Below are positions 1 to 7,380 of a DNA stretch of 20,523 nucleotides, one piece after another. The notes below the pieces were generated by a model. That model was not told the DNA's origin. It saw only the letters and a list, made by a program, of their open reading frames with translations, and did no database searches. Positions within the stretch are counted from its first letter, which is position 1. Each line of letters begins with the position of its first letter. Location: NCBI GenBank assembly GCA_029239545.1, contig JARBUQ010000013.1, forward strand, positions 1 through 20,523, written 5' to 3'. The translations under genes and the position numbers were made by a program. Source of the stretch: Paenibacillus sp. GTDB taxonomy: Bacteria > Bacillota > Bacilli > Paenibacillales > NBRC-103111.

Positions 1-855
1 ATGATCGGAAGCGAATTCGCACTCACGAAGGAAGATTTCGTATGCCCGGGTTATCGTGATATGCCGCAGATCGTATGGCACGGGTTGCCCATGTATCAGG
101 CATTTCTATACTCCCGTGGACATCAGCACGGTGGTCAAATTCCCGATGATGTGAATGTGCTTATGCCGCAAATCATTATCGGTGCTCAGATTGTTCAAGC
201 TGCTGGCATTGCTATGGGCTTCCAAAAACGCAAGCAGAATAATGTAGTAATTACTTATACAGGTGACGGCGGCTCCTCTCAAGGCGATTTCTACGAAGGA
301 ATGAACTTTGCTGGTGCTTTTAATTTGCCTGTCATTTTTGTTGTACAGAACAACGGTTATGCGATTTCGACACCTCGCGAGAAGCAGTCCGCTGCCCAGA
401 CGATTGCACAAAAGGGACTGGCTGCCGGAATTCGCAGTGTCCAAGTAGACGGAATGGATGTATTGGCCGTATACAAAGCTGTAGCAGAAGCGGCAGAACG
501 CGGACGTAACGGCGAGGGTGCAACTTTAATTGAAGCTATCACATACCGGTTCTCTCCTCACTCCATGTCTGGAGACGATCCGACCAAATATCGTACCAAA
601 GAAGAAGAAGTAGAATGGTCGACGAAGGATCCGATCATTCGTTTCCGCAAATATCTGGAGTCCAAAGGTCTTTGGACCGAGGAAGATGAGAATCAAGCTT
701 CTGAGGAAGCGAAGGAAACAGTAGCTGAACAAATCAAAAAGGCTGAATCCACCGAGAAAATGACGATTCCTGGTCTTATTGACAGCATGTTCGAAACGCC
801 GACTCAGCAATTGCAAGAGCAGAAGGCGGCTTACACCGCGAAGGGGGATCATTAA
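1..855 (+). CDS. pdhA: Pyruvate dehydrogenase E1 component subunit alpha (3' part, 5' end outside window)
   Basis: This is the alpha chain of the thiamine-diphosphate-dependent E1 enzyme, which decarboxylates pyruvate and passes the acetyl group to the lipoyl arm of E2 in the cytoplasmic pyruvate dehydrogenase complex. The visible 284 residues contain the ThDP-binding signature GDGGSSQGDF...VVQNN (GDG to NN, about 28 residues) and the SPHSMSGDDPTKYR phosphorylation-loop region typical of E1 alpha. Related Bacillales proteins are about 360 residues long, so roughly 75 N-terminal residues lie to the left of the window. The ATG at base 1 is an internal Met, since the text starts mid-domain (GSEFALTKEDFVCPGYRD). 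It is followed after 3 bases by pdhB, so the two subunits of the E1 heterotetramer are made from adjacent cistrons. Confidence 0.97.
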   Translation: MIGSEFALTKEDFVCPGYRDMPQIVWHGLPMYQAFLYSRGHQHGGQIPDDVNVLMPQIIIGAQIVQAAGIAMGFQKRKQNNVVITYTGDGGSSQGDFYEGMNFAGAFNLPVIFVVQNNGYAISTPREKQSAAQTIAQKGLAAGIRSVQVDGMDVLAVYKAVAEAAERGRNGEGATLIEAITYRFSPHSMSGDDPTKYRTKEEEVEWSTKDPIIRFRKYLESKGLWTEEDENQASEEAKETVAEQIKKAESTEKMTIPGLIDSMFETPTQQLQEQKAAYTAKGDH

Positions 856-858
856 GCC

Positions 859-1839
859 ATGGCACAGATGACGATGATTCAAGCGATCACGGACGCAATG
901 CGAGTTGAACTTGAGCGTGATCCGAATGTTCTGATTTTTGGAGAAGACGTAGGAAATGTAGGCGGGGTATTCCGGGCAACGGAAGGCTTGCAGAAGCAAT
1001 TCGGTGAGGATCGGGTATTCGACACTCCGCTTGCTGAATCAGCGATTGGCGGGCTTGCCGTAGGTCTTGGCGTTATGGGCTTCCGTCCTATTGCGGAAAT
1101 TCAATTTATTGGATTCATGTTTGAAACTATGGATTCTATTCTTGCACAGGCTGCTCGTATGCGTTACCGTTCAGGCGGCAAATACAACAGTCCGATTACG
1201 TTCCGTACCCCTTTTGGCGGTGGCGTTAAAGCTCCTGAGCTGCACTGTGACAGCTTGGAAGGTTTAATGATTCAGTCTCCGGGTATTAAAGTAGTATGTC
1301 CCTCGAATCCTTATGATGCCAAGGGATTGCTGCTTGCTTCCATTCGTGACAATGATCCGGTCTTCTTTATGGAACACCTGAAATTATATAGATCATTCCG
1401 TGCAGAAGTGCCTGAAGGTGATTATATTGTACCGCTGGGCAAAGCAAACGTAGTGCGCGAAGGTACAGATGCTACGATTATTACTTACGGTGCAATGGTT
1501 CATACCTCTCTCAAAGCTGCTGAGGAGATCGAGAAGTCACGCGGAGCCAAGATTGAAGTTATTGATCTGCGTACGCTTAGCCCGCTCGACATAGATACGA
1601 TTCTTGAATCCGTCAAAAAGACTAACCGTGCGATTGTCGTTCAGGAGGCCCAGAAATCCGCTGGTGTAGCTGCTGAAGTAATTGCTCAAATTAGTGAAAA
1701 AGCGATTCTTCACTTGGAGGCTCCTGTGCTGCGCGTAGCTTCGCCAGATACCGTTATGGGCTTTCCGCAAATTGAGGAAGAGTGGTTGCCGAATCCTGCC
1801 CGTATTATTGAAGGGTTGAATAAAGTTCTAGATTTCTAA
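859..1839 (+). CDS. pdhB: Pyruvate dehydrogenase E1 component subunit beta
   Basis: This is the beta chain that completes the E1 active sites of pyruvate dehydrogenase. Its 326 residues match the usual family length of about 325. It has an N-terminal transketolase-like pyrimidine-binding domain (LIFGEDVGNVGGVFRAT, GFRPIAEIQFIGF) and a C-terminal transketolase domain that starts near KANVVREGTDATIITYG and ends in the family-typical PNPARIIEGLNKVLDF. The ATG at 859 comes 3 bases after the pdhA stop. A purine run (AAGGGGG, 841-847) about 11 bases upstream, inside pdhA, is the likely ribosome binding site, and translation is probably coupled. No internal promoter is evident. Confidence 0.97.
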   Translation: MAQMTMIQAITDAMRVELERDPNVLIFGEDVGNVGGVFRATEGLQKQFGEDRVFDTPLAESAIGGLAVGLGVMGFRPIAEIQFIGFMFETMDSILAQAARMRYRSGGKYNSPITFRTPFGGGVKAPELHCDSLEGLMIQSPGIKVVCPSNPYDAKGLLLASIRDNDPVFFMEHLKLYRSFRAEVPEGDYIVPLGKANVVREGTDATIITYGAMVHTSLKAAEEIEKSRGAKIEVIDLRTLSPLDIDTILESVKKTNRAIVVQEAQKSAGVAAEVIAQISEKAILHLEAPVLRVASPDTVMGFPQIEEEWLPNPARIIEGLNKVLDF

Positions 1840-1855
1840 TTAGGAGGGAAGACGC

Positions 1856-3265
1856 GTGGCCATATATAATTTTAGACTTCCTGAGTTGGGGGAAGGCTTG
1901 CATGAGGGCGAAATCGTCAAATGGCATGTCAAGCCCGGCGATACGATACAAGAAGATGCAACGATTATGGACGTTCAGAACGATAAGGCAACCGTAGAGG
2001 TTCCGTCACCTGTCACTGGCAAGATTGTTGAAATCAAAGTCAGTGAAGGAACGGTATCCGTCGTGGGAGATATCCTCGCGACGATTGACGTCGAAGGCGA
2101 ACTGCCGCCAGACGTGCATGCTGGTCACGGCGATGACGCGCCGGCAGCGGCTCCTGCTGCGACGCCAGAGAAGCAGCCTGAGAAGCCGGATGAGGCTGCT
2201 CAGGGCGCCGTAGGCGGCTCGGTTGTAGATGCAGTTGCCAACGTGAAGTTGGAAACTGCATCTGGCGGTGCGAGCGCAGGCGGCAACGCGAGCGCGGCTT
2301 CGGCAGCGCCCGAGCGAAGCGGCGCTGTGCTTGCGACGCCGAGCGTGCGCAAGTTCGCTCGCGAGAAGGGCGTAACCATCGCCCAAGTGCGTGGTACAGG
2401 CCGTAACGGCCAGGTCACGCGGGATGATGTGTTGGCCTTCGAGAAGGGCGGCGGTCAAGCAGCGCAAGCGTCGAGCAGCGAGCAAGTGAGCGCTGAAGAT
2501 ACCAGTGCAGCGAGCAGCAGCAAAGCTTCAGCACCGGCAGCAGCCCCTGCTGCAAGCGGGGATCGCGTTGAAGAGCGCGTACCGCTCAAGGGTATCCGCA
2601 AGGCTATTGCCAATGCGATGGTGAAATCGGTCTACACTGCGCCTCATGTTACGATTATGGATGAGGTGGATGTAACGGCACTTGTCGAATTGCGTGAGAA
2701 GGCTAAGCCGCTTGCTGAGAAGAAGGGTGTCAAATTAACCTATTTGCCGTTCATCGTAAAGGCATTGGTTGCAGCCGTTCGTCAGTTCCCGGCACTTAAC
2801 GCTTCCATCGATGACGAGAAGAGCGAAATTGTATATAAGAAGTATTACAACATCGGGATTGCTACCGATACGGATAATGGCTTGATTGTACCCGTAGTAG
2901 CAGATGCTGACCGCAAAAATGTATGGTCCATTGCCAATGAAATCAAAGATCTCGCCACACGTGGTCGCGATGGCAAGCTGGGACTGCATGAGATGAAGGG
3001 CGGCACTATTTCCATTACGAATATTGGTTCGGCAGGCGGTATGTTCTTCACACCTGTTATCAATTATCCGGAAGTTGCTATTCTGGGCACAGGTCGTATT
3101 TCCGAGAAGCCTGTTGTGAAGAATGGACAAATTGTGATTGGCAAAGTAATGGCGTTGTCTCTTAGCTTTGATCACCGCTTGATTGATGGAGCAACCGCAC
3201 AAAATGCGATGAATTACATCAAGTCGTTGCTGGAAGATCCGCAATTGCTTGTAATGGAGGTGTAA
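1856..3265 (+). CDS. pdhC: Dihydrolipoamide acetyltransferase, E2 component of pyruvate dehydrogenase
   Basis: E2 is the structural core of the complex and transfers acetyl groups from its lipoyl arm to CoA. The order seen in 469 residues is: one lipoyl domain (about 3-80, with the lipoylated Lys44 in the NDKATVEVP motif), an Ala/Pro/Gly-rich flexible linker (about 85-160), the peripheral-subunit-binding domain (about 160-197, TPSVRKFAREKGV...GRNGQVTRDDV), a second Ala/Ser linker (about 197-243) and the catalytic domain, with the active-site motif DHRLIDG at about 439-445. The start is a GTG at 1856, chosen because AGGAGGG (1842-1848) stands 7 bases upstream and the reading frame begins exactly at the lipoyl domain. 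The two linkers are visibly richer in G and C than the flanks, which creates long antisense shadow frames. Confidence 0.97.
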   Translation: MAIYNFRLPELGEGLHEGEIVKWHVKPGDTIQEDATIMDVQNDKATVEVPSPVTGKIVEIKVSEGTVSVVGDILATIDVEGELPPDVHAGHGDDAPAAAPAATPEKQPEKPDEAAQGAVGGSVVDAVANVKLETASGGASAGGNASAASAAPERSGAVLATPSVRKFAREKGVTIAQVRGTGRNGQVTRDDVLAFEKGGGQAAQASSSEQVSAEDTSAASSSKASAPAAAPAASGDRVEERVPLKGIRKAIANAMVKSVYTAPHVTIMDEVDVTALVELREKAKPLAEKKGVKLTYLPFIVKALVAAVRQFPALNASIDDEKSEIVYKKYYNIGIATDTDNGLIVPVVADADRKNVWSIANEIKDLATRGRDGKLGLHEMKGGTISITNIGSAGGMFFTPVINYPEVAILGTGRISEKPVVKNGQIVIGKVMALSLSFDHRLIDGATAQNAMNYIKSLLEDPQLLVMEV

Positions 3266-3268
3266 CTA

Positions 3269-4681
3269 ATGGTTGTAGGAACATTTACTACCGATGTAGA
3301 CGTATTGGTCATTGGTTCCGGTCCAGGAGGTTACGTGGCAGCAATTCGTGCCGCACAGTTAGGTAAATCTGTAGTTGTGGTGGATCGTGCGGAAGTTGGT
3401 GGCGTATGTTTGAATCGCGGCTGTATTCCATCCAAAGCATTAATTAATGCAGCTCATCAGTATGAGAATATGACTCACGCTTCCGAAATTGGAATTACTG
3501 CAGAAGGCATCAAGGTTGATTTCACCAAAGTGCAGGAGTGGAAGAACAGCGTTGTCAAGAAGCTGACAGGCGGTGTTGCTCAACTCCTGAAAGGAAACAA
3601 AGTGCAGGTCGTTCAAGGGGATGCATTCTTCGTGAACGAGAGCACAGTGAGTGTAGCAACCGAGAATGAAGCTTCTCAATATAAATTCAATCACTGTATT
3701 ATTGCTACAGGCTCCACTCCGATTGAGCTCAAGGCGTTCAAGTACGGCAAGCGAATTCTTTCTTCGACTGAAGCGCTGGCTTTGCCGGAAATCCCGAAGA
3801 GCCTGGTCGTAATCGGCGGCGGATACATTGGGATTGAATTAGGCCAGACCTTCGCCAAGTTCGGTACGAAAGTGACCGTATTGGAAGGATCAGATACGAT
3901 TCTTCCAGGCTTCGAGAAGGAATTGTCTCGTTTTGTAAGCCGCAATCTCAAGAAAATCAATATGGAAGTTGTCACCGAAGCCTTGGCTAAAGAATCAAAG
4001 GCTACGGATTCCGACGTAACCGTAACTTATACGGTTAAGGGTGAAGAGAAACAGATTGCTGCAGAATACGTTCTGGTAACAGTAGGTCGCCGTCCGAACA
4101 CCTCCGATCTTGGTCTGGAATCCATCGGCGTCAAGATGAACGACAAGGGATACATTGACATCGATGCCCAGTGTAAAACAAGTGCCGCCAACATCTATGC
4201 AATCGGAGATATCGTGGCTGGCCCTGCGCTTGCTCACAAAGCTTCTTACGAAGGCAAGGTAGCGGCTGAAGTGATTGCTGGGGAATCAAGTGTAATTGAT
4301 TATAAGGCAATACCTGCTGTTGTTTTCTCCGATCCAGAAATCGCAAGCGTAGGTCTGAGTGAGACAGAAGCGAAGGCACAAGGACTTCAGGTTGTAACAG
4401 GTAAGTTCAATTATGCCGTTAACGGTCGAGCGTTGACTATGAATGCCGGTGACGGCTTCGTCAAGCTGATTGGCGACAAAGAAACGGGCTTGCTGCTCGG
4501 AGCCCAAATCGTAGGTCCGGAAGCATCCAACCTGATCGCTGAAATGGGACTGGGGATTGAGATGGCAGCAACGTTGGAAGACATCGCGCTTACTATTCAT
4601 GCTCACCCAACGCTTGGTGAGATTGCAATGGAAGCTGCAGAAGTGGCCTTAGGCCATCCGATTCATTCGATAGTGAAATAA
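3269..4681 (+). CDS. pdhD: Dihydrolipoyl dehydrogenase, E3 component of pyruvate dehydrogenase
   Basis: E3 is an FAD enzyme that reoxidises dihydrolipoamide with NAD+. Its 470 residues show the FAD dinucleotide fold GSGPGGY (16-22), the redox-active disulfide CLNRGC (Cys47-Cys52), the NAD-binding fold VVIGGGYIGIELG, the second FAD contact YAIGDI and the C-terminal interface motif HAHPTLGE (about 444-451), which supplies the catalytic His-Glu pair. The ATG at 3269 is preceded by GGAGGTG (3255-3261), which lies in the last codons of pdhC, 7 bases away. It is the last gene of the operon and is followed within 10 bases by a strong terminator. E3 may also serve other 2-oxoacid dehydrogenases in the cell; that is family knowledge and cannot be read from this window. 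Confidence 0.97.
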   Translation: MVVGTFTTDVDVLVIGSGPGGYVAAIRAAQLGKSVVVVDRAEVGGVCLNRGCIPSKALINAAHQYENMTHASEIGITAEGIKVDFTKVQEWKNSVVKKLTGGVAQLLKGNKVQVVQGDAFFVNESTVSVATENEASQYKFNHCIIATGSTPIELKAFKYGKRILSSTEALALPEIPKSLVVIGGGYIGIELGQTFAKFGTKVTVLEGSDTILPGFEKELSRFVSRNLKKINMEVVTEALAKESKATDSDVTVTYTVKGEEKQIAAEYVLVTVGRRPNTSDLGLESIGVKMNDKGYIDIDAQCKTSAANIYAIGDIVAGPALAHKASYEGKVAAEVIAGESSVIDYKAIPAVVFSDPEIASVGLSETEAKAQGLQVVTGKFNYAVNGRALTMNAGDGFVKLIGDKETGLLLGAQIVGPEASNLIAEMGLGIEMAATLEDIALTIHAHPTLGEIAMEAAEVALGHPIHSIVK

Positions 4682-4688
4682 GTCATTG

Positions 4689-4732
4689 GAAGCATTATTC
4701 TCCGGAACAAGGGGAAAATGCTTCTTTTTTTT
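4689..4732 (+). terminator. Rho-independent terminator of the pdh operon
   Basis: An 8-bp stem (GAAGCATT at 4689-4696 with AATGCTTC at 4717-4724) continues after a one-base bulge into TTCTCC/GGGGAA, and is followed by eight T residues (4725-4732). It starts 8 bases after the pdhD stop. Confidence 0.93.
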
Positions 4733-4824
4733 CGCGTTTTAAGGTCCAATTGCAGGAATAAGAGAGTCTCATCGAGAATATATAGTGCTTTAGGATCATT
4801 TTTTTGAGGAAGCAGGAGATGACA

Positions 4825-5730
4825 ATGAGATTAATAACTCGTTCAGATTTCGATGGGTTAGTGTGTGCGATGTTGTTCAAGAAGCTCGGCATGGTTGATG
4901 AAATGAAGTTCGTTCATCCTAAGGATGTTCAAGACGGATTAGTGGCGGTTACGTCTAACGATATATTGGCCAACTTGCCCTATGCACCGGGTTGTGGACT
5001 GTGGTTCGATCACCATTCAAGCGAGCTGCAGCGGATGGGAGAGCCTGTTGCTTATGAAGGAGAGACGCGGATTGCGCCGAGCGCAGCGCGAGTCGTGTAC
5101 GATTACTATGGTGGACAAGAGCGATTTGGGGATATAGACGATATTATGGCTGGGGTTGATAAGGCGGATTCGGCGCAATTCAACGCACAGGAGATATTGG
5201 ATCCGCATGGGTGGGACCTGCTCTCTTTCCTGATGGATTCACGGACTGGACTGGGCAGATTCCATGATTATCGCATCAGCAACTATCAATTGATGGAACA
5301 GTTAGTGGATGACATTGGACACAAGAGTGCCGAGGAGATTCTGAACTCTCCGGATGTTAAAGAGCGGGTGATCCGCTACCATGAGCTGAATGCACCGTAT
5401 CAGGACATGCTGCGTCAGTATACAACAACAGTGGGTAATGTAATAGTAACGGATTTGAGAGGAGTAGAAACGATATACCCTGGCAATCGCTTCATGATCT
5501 ACGCCTTGTTCCCGGAACAGAACATCTCCATATGGATTGTGGAAGGTAAAGGCAAGCAGAATTGCGTATTCGCTTGTGGACATAGCATCATTAACCGCAC
5601 CTCAACTGTGGATGTAGGCGCACTTATGCTGCAGTATGGTGGCGGAGGGCATAAGCCTGCTGGGACTTGCCAAATTCCTTATGATAATGCAGATCAGGTA
5701 TTAAAAGAACTGGTTAGCAAAATGAATTAA
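4825..5730 (+). CDS. DHH/DHHA1-family phosphoesterase (exopolyphosphatase/nanoRNase-like)
   Basis: This is a cytoplasmic metal-dependent phosphoesterase of the DHH superfamily, which includes oligoribonucleotide and cyclic-dinucleotide phosphodiesterases and exopolyphosphatases. The exact substrate cannot be read from the sequence. In 301 residues I see the first metal motif RSDFDG (Asp8, Asp10), the signature DHH at 62-64 and a C-terminal DHHA1 glycine motif GGGGHKPAG (272-280). The ATG at 4825 gives the compact MRLITRSDFDG start and has AGGAG (4814-4818) 6 bases upstream. An ATG two codons earlier (4819), served by GAGGA at 4806-4810, is an equally legal start. The gene has no partner enzyme nearby; a small ORF follows 27 bases downstream and probably shares its transcript. 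Confidence 0.88.
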   Translation: MRLITRSDFDGLVCAMLFKKLGMVDEMKFVHPKDVQDGLVAVTSNDILANLPYAPGCGLWFDHHSSELQRMGEPVAYEGETRIAPSAARVVYDYYGGQERFGDIDDIMAGVDKADSAQFNAQEILDPHGWDLLSFLMDSRTGLGRFHDYRISNYQLMEQLVDDIGHKSAEEILNSPDVKERVIRYHELNAPYQDMLRQYTTTVGNVIVTDLRGVETIYPGNRFMIYALFPEQNISIWIVEGKGKQNCVFACGHSIINRTSTVDVGALMLQYGGGGHKPAGTCQIPYDNADQVLKELVSKMN

Positions 5731-5757
5731 TAATTTCAACGGAGAGGGTGTGGATGG

Positions 5758-5880
5758 ATGCCAAACTATTTCTTTCAGGAAATATGGACACCGTTAAAAT
5801 TAATTGGAATTAAATTTTTCCGTGATGATGAAGGAAGTATTTGGATCAAATGGTTCTCCCGCCCTCGAAGAAAACTATAG
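5758..5880 (+). CDS. Small basic, aromatic-rich protein of 40 residues, function unknown
   Basis: I do not recognise a family. The ORF starts with ATG at 5758, 7 bases after a good purine-rich site (GGAGAGGG, 5741-5748), and ends with TAG at 5880. The product begins MPNYFFQEIW and ends SRPRRKL. It holds eight Phe/Trp residues and a cluster of Arg/Lys at the C-terminus, so it could form an amphipathic, membrane-peripheral helix; that is inference. It lies 27 bases after the DHH phosphoesterase and 21 bases before a terminator, so it sits inside a transcription unit rather than in an empty gap. The reading frame, ribosome site and position support a real gene, but conservation is untested. Confidence 0.6.
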   Translation: MPNYFFQEIWTPLKLIGIKFFRDDEGSIWIKWFSRPRRKL

Positions 5881-5901
5881 GCATAAACAAATGTTAGATG
5901 G

Positions 5902-5931
5902 AAGCTGGCGCGTTGTTTGCCGGCTTTTTTT
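5902..5931 (+). terminator. Rho-independent terminator after the DHH/small-ORF unit
   Basis: The stem is AAGCTGGC (5902-5909) with GCCGGCTT (5919-5926), which contains one G-T wobble. The loop is 9 bases and the stem runs into seven T residues (5925-5931). Confidence 0.85.
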
Positions 5932-6065
5932 GTGCTGAGTTTATTGGAAAAGGATGTAAAAATTTTCCGGGACTCGAAGTCACCTGAAGGGTGGTGAGTG
6001 CCCCCTTTCCTGAATCGCGAACAATCTGGGAACCCCTCTCTTGCTGCAGGACGTTCACCCCCGAC

Positions 6066-6252
6066 TATAACGAACTCAGGAAGCGCTATTCGGCCCAAAA
6101 TGCCGTTTCTGGAGCTGTAACGAATCGTATCGGTGTTAAGGGACCCTAAATCGTCTCCATTCCTTCTTTTCACGCGGAATAAGGCGGCTGGAGTTCGTTA
6201 GAACGCCCAATCGTTCTTTTTGGGGCAAATAAGGCTTGTAGGGTTCGTTATC
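6066..6252. repeat. Degenerate 50-bp repeats in direct and inverted orientation (gene-free stretch 5881-6422)
   Basis: On the plus strand GTTCGTTA occurs at 6193-6200 and again at 6243-6250, exactly 50 bases apart. Each copy is preceded by a similar AATAAGGC-containing block (6178 onward and 6228 onward) and by a CTTTT/GGGC-type block. On the minus strand the same unit appears as TAACGAAC at 6068-6075 and TAACGAAT at 6118-6125, also exactly 50 bases apart, with GGGCCGAATAGCG between them. The outer ends pair perfectly over 9 bases (ATAACGAAC 6067-6075 with GTTCGTTAT 6243-6251), so the whole block can fold on itself. The rest of 5881-6422 shows a small hairpin near 5946-5968 (GGAAAA/TTTTCC) and no convincing gene. 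Confidence 0.7.
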
Positions 6253-6422
6253 AGGATGTCAAAGTGGAGAGTAACCCCTTCCAGACAAGATACAGTATGG
6301 AATTTGAGCATCTACCACCCATTGGGCTTCCTAAGCAGTAACAGCAAATCAAACTTTTCTAATCAAAGCCCAAAAAGGTGATAACGTGAAATATTAAACT
6401 ATAATAAGGAACGAAACAAATA

Positions 6423-6566
6423 GTGAATCAAAGTAAACAAAATGGGGAGGCAAAGAAGAGGAAAGAGCCGATTAATAAGTCAATCGAAACTAATAGCAAA
6501 GCTGGCTTTCAGATTAGTTTAGAATGCCTTATTAATCAGCTGGCAGTGTTATCCCGGATGAAATAA
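6423..6566 (+). CDS. Possible small Lys/Asn/Gln-rich protein of 47 residues
   Basis: No family is recognised. A GTG at 6423 opens an ORF that ends at TAA 6564-6566. The only upstream ribosome site is AAGGA at 6406-6410, 12 bases away, which is farther than ideal. The product has a hydrophilic, lysine-rich N-terminal half (VNQSKQNGEAKKRKEP) and a more hydrophobic C-terminal half ending LINQLAVLSRMK. A TATAAT stands at 6400-6405 with a weak GTGATA 16 bases before it; if that is the promoter the leader would be very short and would exclude the AAGGA. The ORF contains the nested inverted repeat at 6470-6537, so it may be a chance frame running through a structural element. Low confidence. Confidence 0.3.
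   Translation: MNQSKQNGEAKKRKEPINKSIETNSKAGFQISLECLINQLAVLSRMK
6470..6537. repeat. Nested three-tier inverted repeat (long imperfect hairpin)
   Basis: Three perfect arms are nested around one centre: GATTAATAAG (6470-6479) with CTTATTAATC (6528-6537), AAACTAAT (6487-6494) with ATTAGTTT (6513-6520), and AAAGC (6498-6502) with GCTTT (6505-6509). The gaps between tiers are the same size on both sides (7 and 7, 3 and 3), so a continuous 68-base hairpin with symmetric internal loops can form. There is no T-tract, so it is not a normal terminator. Confidence 0.75.
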
Positions 6567-6570
6567 TTCA

Positions 6571-6598
6571 AAGGAAAAGAAGGGAAATTTGCTCCTTC
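6571..6598 (-). terminator. Weak possible terminator of the Nudix gene
   Basis: Read on the minus strand, GAAGG (6598-6594) and CCTTC (6583-6579) form a 5-bp stem with a 10-base loop, followed by a T-rich tail TTTTCCTT (6578-6571). It overlaps the stop codon of the Nudix gene. The stem is short, so termination may be inefficient. Confidence 0.4.
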
Positions 6599-7166
6599 AA
6601 TTGCAATAATTCCTTCTTACAAGCTCCGGTCTATCGACCAACAATTTGGCCAGGAACCGAAGTTGGCCAAGTGGCTCGAGCTGAAAGTGATCAGGGTATG
6701 GTTTGCGTGTGAAGCTGTGACCGCCCCATACAACGAAGTCGTTGTATGTATAACTCCTGTTTTGTTCGCACAGTCGGATGATGTCTTGCTCTGTCAACAA
6801 CATAAGCCCATTCGTCTCTCCAGCAAGCTGGGGCTCTTCGCTGGTAATAGCCCAGAACATTAAATTGTGCTCGGAGAGAAGAATTGGCCTTATCTCATAT
6901 GGAGAAGGGTCATTCGTACGATCAAGCAGTGTTATCTCTGAGTTCTTTGGATTAGCTTCCAGATAAAAAGTATGGGACGAAGGAAGAAGCTCAACTATAA
7001 CGTTCGTTTCTTCCTTTGCTTCTCTGACCGCGCATTGTTCAACGGTCTCGCTTTGTTCTATATGGCCGCCGATCCGGGCAATCCCGAGTTTGCCGGAGTG
7101 GCGATTGGGGCCGAAGGCAAAGACGAAGAAACGATCATAACGCAGAAACAATCCGGCAGTCTTCAC
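6597..7166 (-). CDS. Nudix hydrolase domain protein
   Basis: Nudix enzymes hydrolyse nucleoside diphosphates linked to another moiety; the substrate here is not evident. The 189-residue product carries the Nudix box from Gly34: G-x5-E40-x7-R48-E49-A-K-E52-E53-T-N-V. The three catalytic glutamates are intact, but the usual Gly near the end of the box is Asn55. The protein extends well past the minimal Nudix fold, with a C-terminal tail rich in aromatic residues (YNDFVVWGGHSF) and RRNYCN at the end. The start is a GTG at 7166, preceded by an AGGTGAG-type ribosome site only a few bases upstream; no better ATG is available. It lies 214 bases downstream of the THUMP methyltransferase on the same strand and probably has its own promoter. 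Confidence 0.85.
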   Translation of the reverse strand: MKTAGLFLRYDRFFVFAFGPNRHSGKLGIARIGGHIEQSETVEQCAVREAKEETNVIVELLPSSHTFYLEANPKNSEITLLDRTNDPSPYEIRPILLSEHNLMFWAITSEEPQLAGETNGLMLLTEQDIIRLCEQNRSYTYNDFVVWGGHSFTRKPYPDHFQLEPLGQLRFLAKLLVDRPELVRRNYCN

Positions 7167-7244
7167 ACCCTCACCTCGCCTTGCTATCTTCCGATCCGCT
7201 TAGTTTTGAATATATCAATAAGCTGTACTCTTCGCAGCACTGCC

Positions 7245-7316
7245 GCACCGCGTGAAACTCCTAGCACACGGACAGGAGCGGCACGCGGTGCATGCTAACG
7301 GCGGTCCGGCCACCGC
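7245..7316. repeat. GC-rich inverted repeats between the Nudix and methyltransferase genes
   Basis: A perfect 10-base inverted repeat, GCACCGCGTG (7245-7254) with CACGCGGTGC (7282-7291), encloses a second stem, CTCCT (7258-7262) with AGGAG (7274-7278), with matching 3-base internal loops. Ten bases further on, GCGGT (7301-7305) and ACCGC (7312-7316) form another stem. No T-tract follows on either strand. The structure sits in the 214-base gap 7167-7380 and could be the 3' end of the methyltransferase transcript or part of the 5' leader of the Nudix gene. Confidence 0.65.
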
Positions 7317-7380
7317 TCCCATTAGGTGCTGCGTCGATGGTTAACGGAGGTCTACCGTCTACGCCGCTGGGAGTCTGCTG

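Noticed and set aside
2006..2485. Long antisense frames opposite the pdhC linker
   Set aside because: They mirror the GC-rich Ala/Pro codons of the E2 linkers and have no start signals of their own.
5775..6173. Minus-strand open frame of 132 codons
   Set aside because: It runs through a plus-strand terminator, the 40-residue ORF and part of the repeat block, has no ribosome site and the product has no recognisable pattern.
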